From Anoplolepis gracilipes (lineage: Eukaryota > Arthropoda > Insecta > Hymenoptera > Formicidae): 64,000 nucleotides of DNA. The notes beneath the pieces are model-generated. The model was not told the DNA's origin, ran no database searches, and saw only the letters and a list, made by a program, of their open reading frames with translations. Where the stretch lies: positions 5,684,001 through 5,748,000 of the forward strand of contig NC_132975.1 in assembly GCF_047496725.1 (NCBI RefSeq), read 5' to 3'. Shown one piece after another: positions 48,722-60,500 of this stretch (the first letter of the stretch is position 1; every line of letters starts with the position of its first letter). The position numbers were made by a program, and so were the translations under genes.

Positions 48722-50398
48722 AATCTATTCTTTCATACAATTTTAAATTATTTTCTTCACGTTTTAAATCTCCTTCCAATAACCAAATAATGGTGTTATT
48801 TTACAATTAGTCTGGCTGCATTTTACTGTTTGTTAATGCATTTCGCAAGACCATTAATACTTTAGAGATTACATTTAGAAGAATTCGCAAAAATAATAAA
48901 AGATGTGTTTTTGTGTTAATTACGTTTTTAAAAGAGAGATAAATAAAATTTTTCTATATATTTCAATTCTTTAACGAAGGTATTTTCTGGAAAAATATTT
49001 TTCCCCTTAATGTTAGATTAATTATTTTTAAAATTATTATATTTGTCATTATCCCTTCTTATATTCAATTAAAGAATAAAATTAAAATAATTGATGAAGA
49101 GTATAAAGAAAAAAAATTATATTCTGAACATGTTTAAAATTACAGTTATATAAAAATCCTCTAGTAAGGAAATATGCTAAATATATTATCAAATTTAATT
49201 TTTCCTTAACATACCGGACGCAAAGAGTTATATATATACTAGAAATCAAGGGGATATGAAGGGCAATTGAAACATTAAGTGATAGTACGTGTTTCGCGCT
49301 GACGAACAATCAATTAACCGAAATCAAATATAATTACGATCAAAGGCAGATACTTCTCGGAAATAGGTAACATATTACATTGATGTCATCTTTTATATCG
49401 GATTAATTGAGTCAATTGCAACGCTAGTAAAACCGTTACTCACAGAAAATAGGTAATTGCAGAAATAAATGGTCAATAAACAGAGATATCCAATCGCATA
49501 ACATCTGATATTTTTACTGCTGTATCATGTATATGAATGATATCTATCTTTATACATTTTCATATAAGCCACGACTTTATTTCTCTTTAATTTATATTTA
49601 TAGATAGATGAACCAATATAGATAATAACCGAAAAATAAGATCCTTAATAAATACTAACGTTGTCCAATATTTCTATGAAAATGTAGATATGACTTGTAT
49701 GGGAAACAATTAATATCAATAAAAAATATTAATTAATCGATACCAGCGAATTTTTTTCGTGAATATTTAATGCAAATTTTATTCCACATGAATAATATGT
49801 TCATCGCGATCGGATCATGATTATTTTTGTTTATTATGCACACGTGACGAGATTACGTCATTGCTAAAGAAATTGAAAGGTCAGAGAATGAAAAGTGTTG
49901 ATACATGAAATATCACGAACAAGTCCACTTCGGCCACGCATTGGTTTCTTGCGGTTGTCGCAATCCGTCCATTATTACCGCATACAGCAAGAAGAATCGA
50001 CACTTTTATTACTAACCCGAGCTATTAATGTAAAACGAGTTTTATATCGTCAAGGCAACATTGAATCTTCTCGATGCTGAAGCAATAAACATCTAATAAT
50101 ACAAAGAATTAATTAAATACATTTGCATGCATTATTCGGGCTTTTCTCACTCGAATCAAAATCATCGACACTATTTCTATTACAGTGATTATTACAACGA
50201 ATTAAAAAATTTGACAATCAAACTGATTGTGAATTCTGTATAAAAAATTTAATATAATGAATACCACATACATTGTAATAATAATAATTATTTATTAATT
50301 ATATATTTCCTACTTTATTACCACGTTATTATATCGTGATAACTTAAATAGCAGATTCGATACATATTTTATATATTTACAAGAAGTACTAAAATTTT

Positions 50399-50595
50399 TT
50401 AAATATTTAGAATGGTATATATCTATGTATATATATTTATAGACTACTTTCAGCGAAAATACATATTTAACTATTAATTAATTAACAATATCTTCGCGGT
50501 TTTTAATCAATCCTCTTGCTTTCACTCATCTATAAGTAAATGCGTATTTTTAAAAAAATTGAACGCGTAGCGCTTAGTAAACGGTTAGTAATACC
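50399..50595. repeat. Tandem duplication, unit 1
   Basis: About 195 bases repeated immediately downstream. Shared blocks include AAATATTTA(G/A)AATG, TATTTATAGA(C/T)TA, TTTCAGCGAAAATACAT, CTAT(T/C)AATTAATTAA, GCGGTTT, AATCAATCCTCTTGCTTTC, AAAAAAATTGAACGC and AGTAAACGGT-like. Confidence 0.85.
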
Positions 50596-50596
50596 A

Positions 50597-50810
50597 AATA
50601 TTTAAAATGTATAATGTTATATATTTATAGATTATTTTTCAGCGAAAATACATGTGTAACTATCAATTAATTAAAAATCTTTTCATCGGTTTATTGCAGC
50701 TACAATATACTTTTCTTCCGCGGTTTGTAATCAATCCTCTTGCTTTCGCTTATAAATAAAAGTGCGTTTAAAAAAAATTGAACGCATATCGATTAGCAAA
50801 CAGTCATCGA
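50597..50810. repeat. Tandem duplication, unit 2
   Basis: Second copy of the unit at 50,399-50,595. It carries an extra block of about 30 bases (around 50,680-50,715) before the shared GCGGTTTGTAATCAATCC. Confidence 0.85.
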
Positions 50811-52438
50811 TATCAATGACAGAAAAAGGGGCATGAAAAGAGATTAGTGTACATGTGAAAAGAGACAAGGCAAAGGAGGTAAAAGGAGATTGCTGAGGAA
50901 CGAATAGGGGGCGGTTTGCTGCAATAGCGCTGCCGCGTTCATATCGACCCGTGTTTCCGAGACTCCATCTTGCCTGTCCTACATATATATCTATATACAT
51001 CTCTACATGTATCTATCTATTACTTACCTATCTACCTGTAATGCTGTGCCCTGCCCTGCCCTTCCCTACCCTGCAATCAGTTCTAAATATTTTTTTCGAC
51101 TTACTATTTTCCTCTTCCTTCCTCTCTCTTGACATCATAAAGATTAGGAAATGCTCAATTAATTTAATTTCCTTTGTGATCAATAATTTTGTAATATTTT
51201 CTTCGCATTCGTTATAAGACATTCATGTGGTTTAAATCAATGCAGAGCTTTCCTACATAAATTGCCTAGCTGTAATTTATTACGCATAATAAAAATGCAA
51301 AAAAAATCATGCTGCATATTGCCCGAAAAAAATATTTTATTGAAAAATATTATATTATTAGATTATCGTTGTATTAGAAGCTGTTAGAATGTGTCTTTCT
51401 GTATATCTTTATTGATATTATTATATTTTAATTTTTTTTTCAAAACTTTTATTTCTATAGCTCTGATAGATTGTTCTATTTATTAATTTAATAATCTATT
51501 AATATTCAAGCAATCATTTACATGATAACAGAAAAAATAAAAACAAAGAAATTTAAAATTTATCAACATAGATTTTTCATATACATATATGTACTAGATC
51601 GCTAACAGCGGTCTTGCTAAAAATAAAGACAGGGCAGCCATTACAATTGAGCAGAACATAATTACTGCATTAATAGGAGGAGGAGGGAGGGCAGGATATC
51701 AATCCAGAATATCAATCAATCCTTGCCTATAATCATCAATCAATACTTGGCCATATGAAAATAGTTTATATTTTAATAATTGCTGGCAAATTGAAGTTTG
51801 ACAGAGTAAATATTAACTCAATCTATATATTTTGCTCAATCGTAAGTGTTTGCTCTTCGATGTTAGCTGTCTAGTATAATATAATATATAGAAGTCTGTG
51901 ATTTTATAGTTTTCTTATACTTTTGTACCTTTATATTCTATAGCCTATAATTTATACAACAGCGAACCTGTTGTTAAGACTAAAAGGAATTCGCAATAAA
52001 ATTTTTTCGCGGTAAAGCAATGTGTAAAAGAAAGGATATATTATAGATTCTATTCTCTCTGGATAGAAGTATCTATGACAAAGTCCTGAAATTTATTTCA
52101 TTGCTGCTATGCATACGCCGTTAATACCAACGACCTCGACCCTTTCAACCATGCTCACCATTTGCCCCCCATTCAGTCAGAGAAGTCGGGGGCCCTCTTG
52201 TCCTCATTTCCTTCACCGGCATACCCAGTATACATTTAATTAAGCCTCAATGAAAAGGACGTAGCGATAAAGAGATTACGTTACCGGATAATATTGAGTG
52301 ACATGTATATATGTACTGTTATATCAAGAACGACCGAATGTACGAACAGAAGGGATTCTGCCGCTTGAAATAATACAAATCTGATAATATAATTGTCTTT
52401 CCCTTGTAATGCGTCTTTAGTTAGCTTCGATGACTTCT

Positions 52439-52842
52439 CAGGGTATCGTTATTCCCTAGTAAAACATGGAAAATATGGAATTCTCAGAAATTTCTTCTGG
52501 TAAACTCAGGAAAGTCTCATGGAATTTTATTAAGATTCAGAGAATTTTTTCGAAAATTCTCTTTATGATAATTTTGATGTCATATTTAAAAAAATCATGT
52601 GTGGAGCTGGCGTTTCACTTTATGGAAACTCATTAGTTGTTGAAAGTTGTGGCTTTATTTTAAATTTTATTTTTAATTATATCTTTTTCTTTTATATGAA
52701 TGAAAAACATAAAAAAACAGATGTAATAAAAAAAAATTTATTTTAGAGAAAAGTTAAATGAATATTTTCTTTACTTGAAATTTTGAACATAACTACCTGG
52801 AAAATCAGGGAATTTTTTTACAAAATTTGAGTAGACACCCTG
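52439..52842. mobile_element. Candidate short element with CAGGGT…ACCCTG ends
   Basis: Starts CAGGGTATCGTTATT and ends GTAGACACCCTG, i.e. CAGGGTGTCTAC on the other strand. Inside are repeated motifs of the type TCAGGGAATTTT, CAGGAAAGTCTCATGGAATTTT and CAGAGAATTTTTTCG. The left flank TTCT and right flank TTTCT hint at a short target duplication. Its ends resemble those of the MITE at 35.4 kb only over about 9 bases. It is non-coding and the boundary call is tentative. Confidence 0.4.
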
Positions 52843-53428
52843 TTTCTAAATCATTTTGTAATAACTCTCAATGAATAGTAAATCGGAAAAAGAGAACAAG
52901 AACTTTTTTTACGATTTTTCCTGTTGCTAATCAATCTTGTTAAAAAAATTTATTTGTATTTTATTTATTTATATCTTTATATGTTTACGTGTGAAAATTT
53001 TTTTAAAGATTATAATTTTTGTTTTGTATCTCAAATTTTTTCACGTTGAGAAAAATCTTAATGAGAGGCTATCTTTTTTTACCTCTTTCTTTCATGACTA
53101 CAGATTTTTGACAATATACATATATGTATAGCCAAGCATAGATGATGCGAAAAGTGTAATTATCGTTAATTAATAGCAGCGTTATATTAAAATCACTTCG
53201 CACGTTTTCATCATTTTCGAAGTTATTTCTGTTACTCTTTACTATAACGAATGACGCATTAGAATGTAACGTGTCACGCAAGATATAATTAGAGATTGTC
53301 TTAGAACCTGATCTAACAGTACAACGGATTCAGGGTTCAAATTGTTTGACACTTGCATATATGGCGAAGAACTGTTACAATAATAAAGTCACTGATATAA
53401 ACTTCATTCTTGTCTCAGCAATTAAGAT

Positions 53429-53543
53429 ATGGAATCTCACTAGAAATACTTGGAAAAAAATAGATTAATATCCGTTACATTAATACGATAAATATTATTT
53501 TAAAAATTATTATTATATATTAAATTAGATTTGTGCATTTATA
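53429..53543. repeat. Direct duplication, copy 1
   Basis: Shares GAATCTCACTAGAAATACTTGG, ATAGATTAATATCCGTTACA, TACGATAAA and ATTATTATTATATATTAA, then TTAGATT(T/G)GTGCATTTA, with 53,988-54,088. Confidence 0.9.
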
Positions 53544-53987
53544 GTTTTATAGGATTTTATTTAAAAAATGTAATGTTGAAATTTTGTTGAAATTTCGTTC
53601 AATATTATAAATATACGTTTATCGAATAATAATGATCATCGTATTGCCAATTGTGGTAGTGTTTTTGGAATAATATTATATAATTTTTTTAAACGTCCTA
53701 CATACTTTCTTAGATGTGACCTCAAACTCTCGATCGTTACAGAGACGTAAAACGACTAGCAGAAAATATTTTCGCATAAAACATTCACAACGAAGAAGCA
53801 TATCTCGCGCGAACGCGTTTGTGAGATGCTTGTCATCTTATCGCGCTTGAATGTTTTGGGCATTACACAATAACATTCGGGCCGTATACTTTTCACGATG
53901 ACGATATGGATGAGTCAAGACTGCATTCACCTTGCTTGCAGTGAAAATTAGGACATGGTGACATACTGTTCAGACAACCGATTAATT

Positions 53988-54088
53988 CATGAAATCTCAC
54001 TAGAAATACTTGGGAAAATATAGATTAATATCCGTTACACTACGATAAAAATTATTATTATATATTAATTTAGATTGGTGCATTTAGA
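53988..54088. repeat. Direct duplication, copy 2
   Basis: Copy of 53,429-53,543, about 560 bases downstream in the same orientation. It has small deletions (for example TTAATACGAT reduced to CTACGAT). Confidence 0.9.
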
Positions 54089-54676
54089 TTGTGCAATCGT
54101 TGCATTATAGAATTATGTGTCGTAGATATGTATTATAAGCAAACTTCTTGATATTATTTTCATCATTGTCAGTTACTTGTCATTGTGCGATACAAATAAA
54201 AGATAGCAAAAACGTTTGCTTTTACTTTCATAAGAGAGACAAATATTATTTTATATTATTTAAAATTGACATGTATTGTTATAATATATAATAGATACAC
54301 ACATACAATCGATAATTTTATTTATTTATATTAATATTTATATTACAGATAAAAGGTTACTGTAATAAAATGTTTATATTTAAATTTAACATTTTCTTCT
54401 ATAAATAAGTAACCATAACAAATACGACAAAAAAGCGTATATTGTTTGCCATAAGCTTACATATATTTTATATGATCGCGTTATTAATACTTGTCATGAC
54501 TAATGTTTATGAGCAGATATTAGATTCGCAAATGCTTTGCAATAAAATCACGAACTTATTCATATAAAATACATGACATTTTTTTCGTTTTATTTCCACG
54601 TAAATTATTTTGATTACAATATAAGTTCTTTTTTAGGAATTTAAAAATTTTTTAAAGTATTTTTTTTATAATTGTA

Positions 54677-54680
<4 letters not shown>

Positions 54681-54734
<54 letters not shown>
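54681..54734. repeat. (TA)n microsatellite
   Basis: Twenty-seven uninterrupted TA units. Confidence 0.95.
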
Positions 54735-54737
<3 letters not shown>

Positions 54738-55849
54738 GGAATATAAATGTCCCAAAAAATTTGTCATGGAAGTTTCTGCCGATTAAATATATATGACACT
54801 AGAAAGTCTCCGCAATTAATTAATAACTATTATACTAAAGTACGTGCTCTCTTCTGCATCAATCGATGTTTTTCTTGCAGTCGTGAACAGTTACTGCATT
54901 CTATTAAATATTTGGCCCACGGCCAAAACTACTTAAAGGAATAAACAAGATTTTGATACTTGAACTACGTACAAAGATAGTTACTTAGCACACAATTGTT
55001 TTCTATTCTATTTAGTCTTCTAAAATCTCTTTTTAAAAATTTTCTAAGTATCTCAGATATAACTTTAATTTTTATTATTTTACAATAACTCAACTATCTA
55101 TTATTACATTTTACCATTATTATTTTATTGCAAAAAATATTACATGATTATCAAGACATTTACAAATAGATATATATATATATATTTTTTTTTTTTAAAT
55201 TATTTTTTTGTACACTATATAACCTGTAAATATTTTTTTGAAAAAGGAATCAACAAAAATAAAATTAATAAAATAAAAAGAATAATCATCACGCTCTACA
55301 CACTCTGAGTAATCGTACCTAGACGTAAACCAAGTACGTTTGTTTTGCTAAGAAACTTAATCTACCTGCGTATACACACCGTCATTCTGAGCATACGTGA
55401 CAAGATGGCTATTAAAAAAATCTAGTATTAGCTAGAGTAGGCACCTGATGACTTCAGCTTGTAACGCTGGACGTGATGTCATTTGTCGGACTTTAATGTA
55501 CGATGATTACATAAGACCGGCTTAGGAATAAAAATGGGAGACTTTGATATATTGGAAGAGGAGAAAAACAAAGCAACACTCTGTCTCAGGATTATCTTTG
55601 TTTCCAAGTTTAATTATTTTTAATTACACGCGTATTTTTATTGTTCGCATATAATAAATAAATTACAAGACAAAAATATTTAAAAATCGAAAAATCGTCT
55701 AAGGAGTTATCTAGCTCTTTGTAAGTCTTTAACAATTAGAATAATAAAAATTTTTGTACTATTAATTTTTTGTTTTTATTTATGTATGCGCTATTTTTTT
55801 TGTAATAGTTAGATAGCTTAAGATTAAGCAATCTACTATCTTAGCCCTT

Positions 55850-55971
55850 CGTAACTTTTTAACAGCTGGAGCGAAAAAATTATTTTTTATAGCAGAGAAA
55901 ATAGCAAATAATTAGCAAATAATTTTCATATATATTTTTTTATGTTTTGATAATTTAATTCAGATAGCTTA
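55850..55971. repeat. Dispersed repeat, copy 2
   Basis: Matches 41,091-41,187. It contains an internal doubling (ATAGCAAATAATTAGCAAATAATTT) that accounts for most of the length difference. Confidence 0.8.
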
Positions 55972-57430
55972 ATACTTATATCTCATATAATGTCGCAGTT
56001 ATAAGTGTCACGTACGCTAATTATCTCGGTCATCATTAGATTGTTAGATCTTAAACTAACAAAATAACGTTTGAATACTGTTTCGAGTATAAATGATTTT
56101 CAGAGTAAAAACTTGTATTTAACGTATATTTTCGTGCATCAACTTATATAATTGAATATATAGAAAGGAAATATTATTTTATTATTACATCACATTGTCA
56201 TCTATTATTATCATAAAGTATTATAGCGAGTGCTAGCACTTTCTCATGTGTATATTATACTTAGCTCTATATTCTTTATTTTATATTACAATTTTAATAT
56301 TTTTATAAATTTACAAAACAAAAAATATATAGATTATTTCTTTCATAAGAACAAGAACAAAATTTATATTTACATGACATAATGAAATAAACCTTTGTTG
56401 TTTTTTATTTTACATTTTATAAATTATATTTTCTGCATTTTTTCGCTATTATGTGATATGTTTATGTTACAAGTTTTTTTTGCCTATAGTTTACTTATTC
56501 ATAAAGTGTTCTTGTGAAAAGATGCTTTATGCATGAATATGTTCTAACTTGAAAGAACTTGTAACTGGTACATCGTATTCATAAAGCAGTCGTTAACATA
56601 GTAACGAGTGTCGCGAAATCCTATCGGCGACGCGATCACGAGGTCGCGATATTAAATTTTTGCCCGTGGGAAGCTTCGTCTCGTTGCAGGACTCACGGGA
56701 ACCGCGTTGCAGAAGGATTCCCAGCAAAACAGATAGATTTAATTGCAGCTGTCGAGGATATGTGGAAGGGGGGAAAAAGTTCCTACATCTTTACTCTTCA
56801 AGGAAATCGATAGAGACGGATATGTAATGTTGTATAACGCCTAATTTTCCAGAAAAGTGTCAGTATTTTCTCTCTCAGAGAAATAACAAAGATGGAGTAT
56901 ATCGACAAAAACTATCGCATACTTTATTATTATGAAACATTTTGATTGATATTATTTCTGAGCATTCCCAACATGAAGTATCTTAAAAACTGTTTTAATT
57001 GCTTGCGAAAATTATTTTGATTTCTCGTTTTTTTAAACAAATGCAAGCGTGATATATTTTGAATAAAATTTGAATTTAATTTTACTGTTTAATTTTCAAA
57101 TTTAAAAAATGTTTTTAAACACTTGATCCTACGAGATATGGTATTTTCTTATATCGTACCGTATTTGATAATAACTTTAATATAAACATGCTTTTTTGAG
57201 CATCTTTCATGCAGACTTTCAATTCAAATTTTGTTCGTCCAAGCCGGAACTTCGGCATCGTGTGTTTCGCACCTTGACGTTATTTTTAACTGTTATGTCC
57301 AGCACGCGGCGTGCATGTTGCGGGTTGACGTCTCGGCTAAACGTAGATCGTCGGTTCCTCGCCGACATGGCCGCGAGCATGTTATTACATTCTTAGCAGT
57401 GGAGAACGATAACTTATAAGGGCAACATCG

Positions 57431-57432
<2 letters not shown>

Positions 57433-57483
<51 letters not shown>

Positions 57484-57527
57484 GATACTTTCTACTGATG
57501 TGTACCCATACACACACACACACACAC
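57433..57527. repeat. Compound (TA)n and (AC)n microsatellites
   Basis: A (TA)n tract at 57,433-57,483 broken once by CA, then a (CA)n run at about 57,509-57,527. Confidence 0.95.
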
Positions 57528-60500
57528 GTACATAATTGCTTTTTCACCGTCACACATTTTTTCGATATAAATCGATTTTACGCTGTGAAAACGTAATCGC
57601 ATCCGAACGTTTTCTTAACGAAGGTAGAATCTCCGGCACACTTAAAATACACTAATGGAGAAGGTTTTTACGAAAAACCAGTGAGACCAGTCAACGATAT
57701 CACGTCCGCGCAAAGATAATCTTCCTCGGTACTCGTTTCATAACGCTGTAAACTTGAATTCACTGCCGGATAGATGAGACTTCATGAAGACCATGTTTCT
57801 TCTGGTCACGATCTTCTAATTCTCTCTTTCGGCCAGTGACCGACGCAAATTGTCATTAATCTTCGGTGTTGATAAGTCGGGACATTAATATCCAGAGCGT
57901 TGCTCGGAGGGATATCCCTATTATATCCCGAGTCTTTGGAGAGAAGGCGTGCTCATTATACTCTTATGATTGTAACTAATCTTCAGCAACCGCTAACACT
58001 TCTATGTAATTAAATGTTTCTGTCGTCTCTACAGTATTAACCTTTTAACGCAGTAATTGTTCAAACAATCACGTCAAAAACTTTTGTTTTAGATATAATC
58101 TGGATTCTAATTAATTGTAATTACATGCTTATTAAGAAGATAAGATTTGTATCTTTAGACTTTTTAAATAATTGCAAAATTTAATAAATTTGATATAAAA
58201 AAGTAATCACTGATTGCGATGTAAACAACGCATTTTTTTGATATTTTACCTTAATAGAGCTGATGGTTAAATTATAGCGTCTAATGTATTTGAAACAACA
58301 TAATACGACCATCAATCACCAATTTTGCACGTCGATTTATAAAGTATAGCTGACTGATCCGATGAAATCGCTACTTTTAATACAGAGTGCGCAGCCAGTT
58401 AAGCTTGCACCCTATATAGCCGAGATTGTTATAACGTTCTACTCCGTCATTATTATCGCAACCACTAATTGTCTGACCACTCAGTCATAGTGATCACTTA
58501 CATCATGTTCCACGTCTGACGTCTAGATTTCTGAAGCATGTCCGCGAGCGATGCTATGATGAAGCTAGATCGTTAATATCAAGAAATTTATTTCTTATTT
58601 GTTTATCATCGCATGATTAATATCATGTTTAAGTTTATTTTTTATCACCATACTGATATGCGAATATAGTGAACGAAATATATTATAATCTGATATTTAA
58701 ATGTTAAATTATTTTTTTAATGTACACTGACAAATCATTCTGAAAGTTTTTGTCACGTGTTTATTAAAGATTTTTATATGATATATTATATTATGATATA
58801 GTTTTTTACAAAATTAGATTTGTTTTTATCAATCCGCAGCTCTATAATCTTACATTTATTCCACTTTATGCGACGCATTAAACATGATGCAGGAATTTCA
58901 ATTACGCGACAGAAGCATTCTTAGAGTAGATAGCATACGTCAGGTATAAATTTATTCTGGCCTACGTAATCTAAGAAGGACATAATATTCTCGTTCTTTA
59001 TCTGAATATTGCCTGGCGTTTTTCATTACAGCATTATTAACCGAGTTGACATTTCTCTAGCGTATTACTTCATTGATCGGAAAATGCAAATACGTCGTTC
59101 GCTCGGTTACACTTCTAGAAAGCTTGACTTCGTGTTCTTTCTCTTCTCATCTTCCTTACTTCTCCTTCATGGACCGTTTCTCTTCCTTTGCTTTTTATTA
59201 TCCTTCCTCTATCAAGCTCGAGCCAGCATCTTTAGTCAGTCAGTGAACCCGGCCTCATTTTATCATTGTCATGACTTTAATTGCTGTCCTTTGTCGTTAT
59301 TGCCTATATACCTTTTCTCGTTGACCATATTTTGATGAGAACAAACCCTCAACAACTATTATTAATTAGATAAGCGAGAATGTGCTTTTTTTACGAAATC
59401 GAACTTTATCGTTATTAAACTAGAAATATTGTTAGATCACTAAGCAGATAGCAACAAAAGAGATGATAAAATAATTCATTTATATATCAAATATTTGTAT
59501 ATAAATTTTATTGTACTTAAACATTAATATTTTATGAATCTTAATACTTGTAAATTTTATTAGACATGATTTCATCAAAAAGTTTGTACGAGCAATAACT
59601 TTTCGTAGAGCGTATCATCTTTTATCCATCAGATTGCTCTATAACTATGAATTGTTTTAATTTGTTTAGAAAATCCTGTTTAAGAATTAAATTTCTCGAA
59701 ATGGTTATTTCTTTATCTTTTTTTTTGCAATTCTTTATTGAAAAGCTACCTTTTAAAGTTAATGATCTACTATTTATATGCTGATAGCTTAAATGTACAG
59801 TCACGGTTTTTTAACCGCACGCTTTTGTGGCGCTCGTCGGGCCCGTTGCAAGGATGCTTTGTGAAAGGGAAAAAGTGTGATACCTGCACGAGGTCCGTTG
59901 ATCCCCATGCAGCAGGTCGTTGCACTCGTCGCTGTACTATCATCTGGTTACGGTCCGCGATAGATTCGCGATTTTGACATTTTTATTGGAAGATTAAATT
60001 TATTGGAACTTGTATTATATTGGCTATTACTTTACATTATTTTACAGATTTTAATTTATCCGTACTTATCTCTATGTCTCATTTAATTATGTTTCTTATC
60101 CAATTTACTTGAAAACGCGCATCACACATTGACAGTATCGTCAACGCTCATTCGTCCGCGCACTTCTCCCGAACAGATGAGTAATTTAATTATTATCACT
60201 GACAAGCGTACGTAGAGGATTGCGAGTATCGATTTTTATTTATTTATTTTTTTTTTCGAGAGCGAAACTATTGCGACCACGTTCGAATTCATTCTATGGC
60301 TGCCCGTTAGTTTGGCGCATGGTGCGGCTATAGTTAGCTTGATGCACCGCCAGAAATTGCAGGCGGGCGCATAGCCATTACAGTCATTGTAGACAATGTA
60401 GTAGTACTGGTCGCATCTCAAAGTTGCATCTGATAAAGGATGAGTACGGAAGAGAACGATTTTATTGTAACTTTAGCGAATAAATGACGAACACTGAAAT

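Noticed and set aside
53325..53350. GGGTTCAAATT resembling a tRNA B box
   Set aside because: No A box, anticodon arm or acceptor stem nearby.
59009..59335. 108-codon plus-strand hydrophobic frame
   Set aside because: It begins at a TTG, and its Leu/Phe richness comes from a pyrimidine-rich stretch; no splice or start support.
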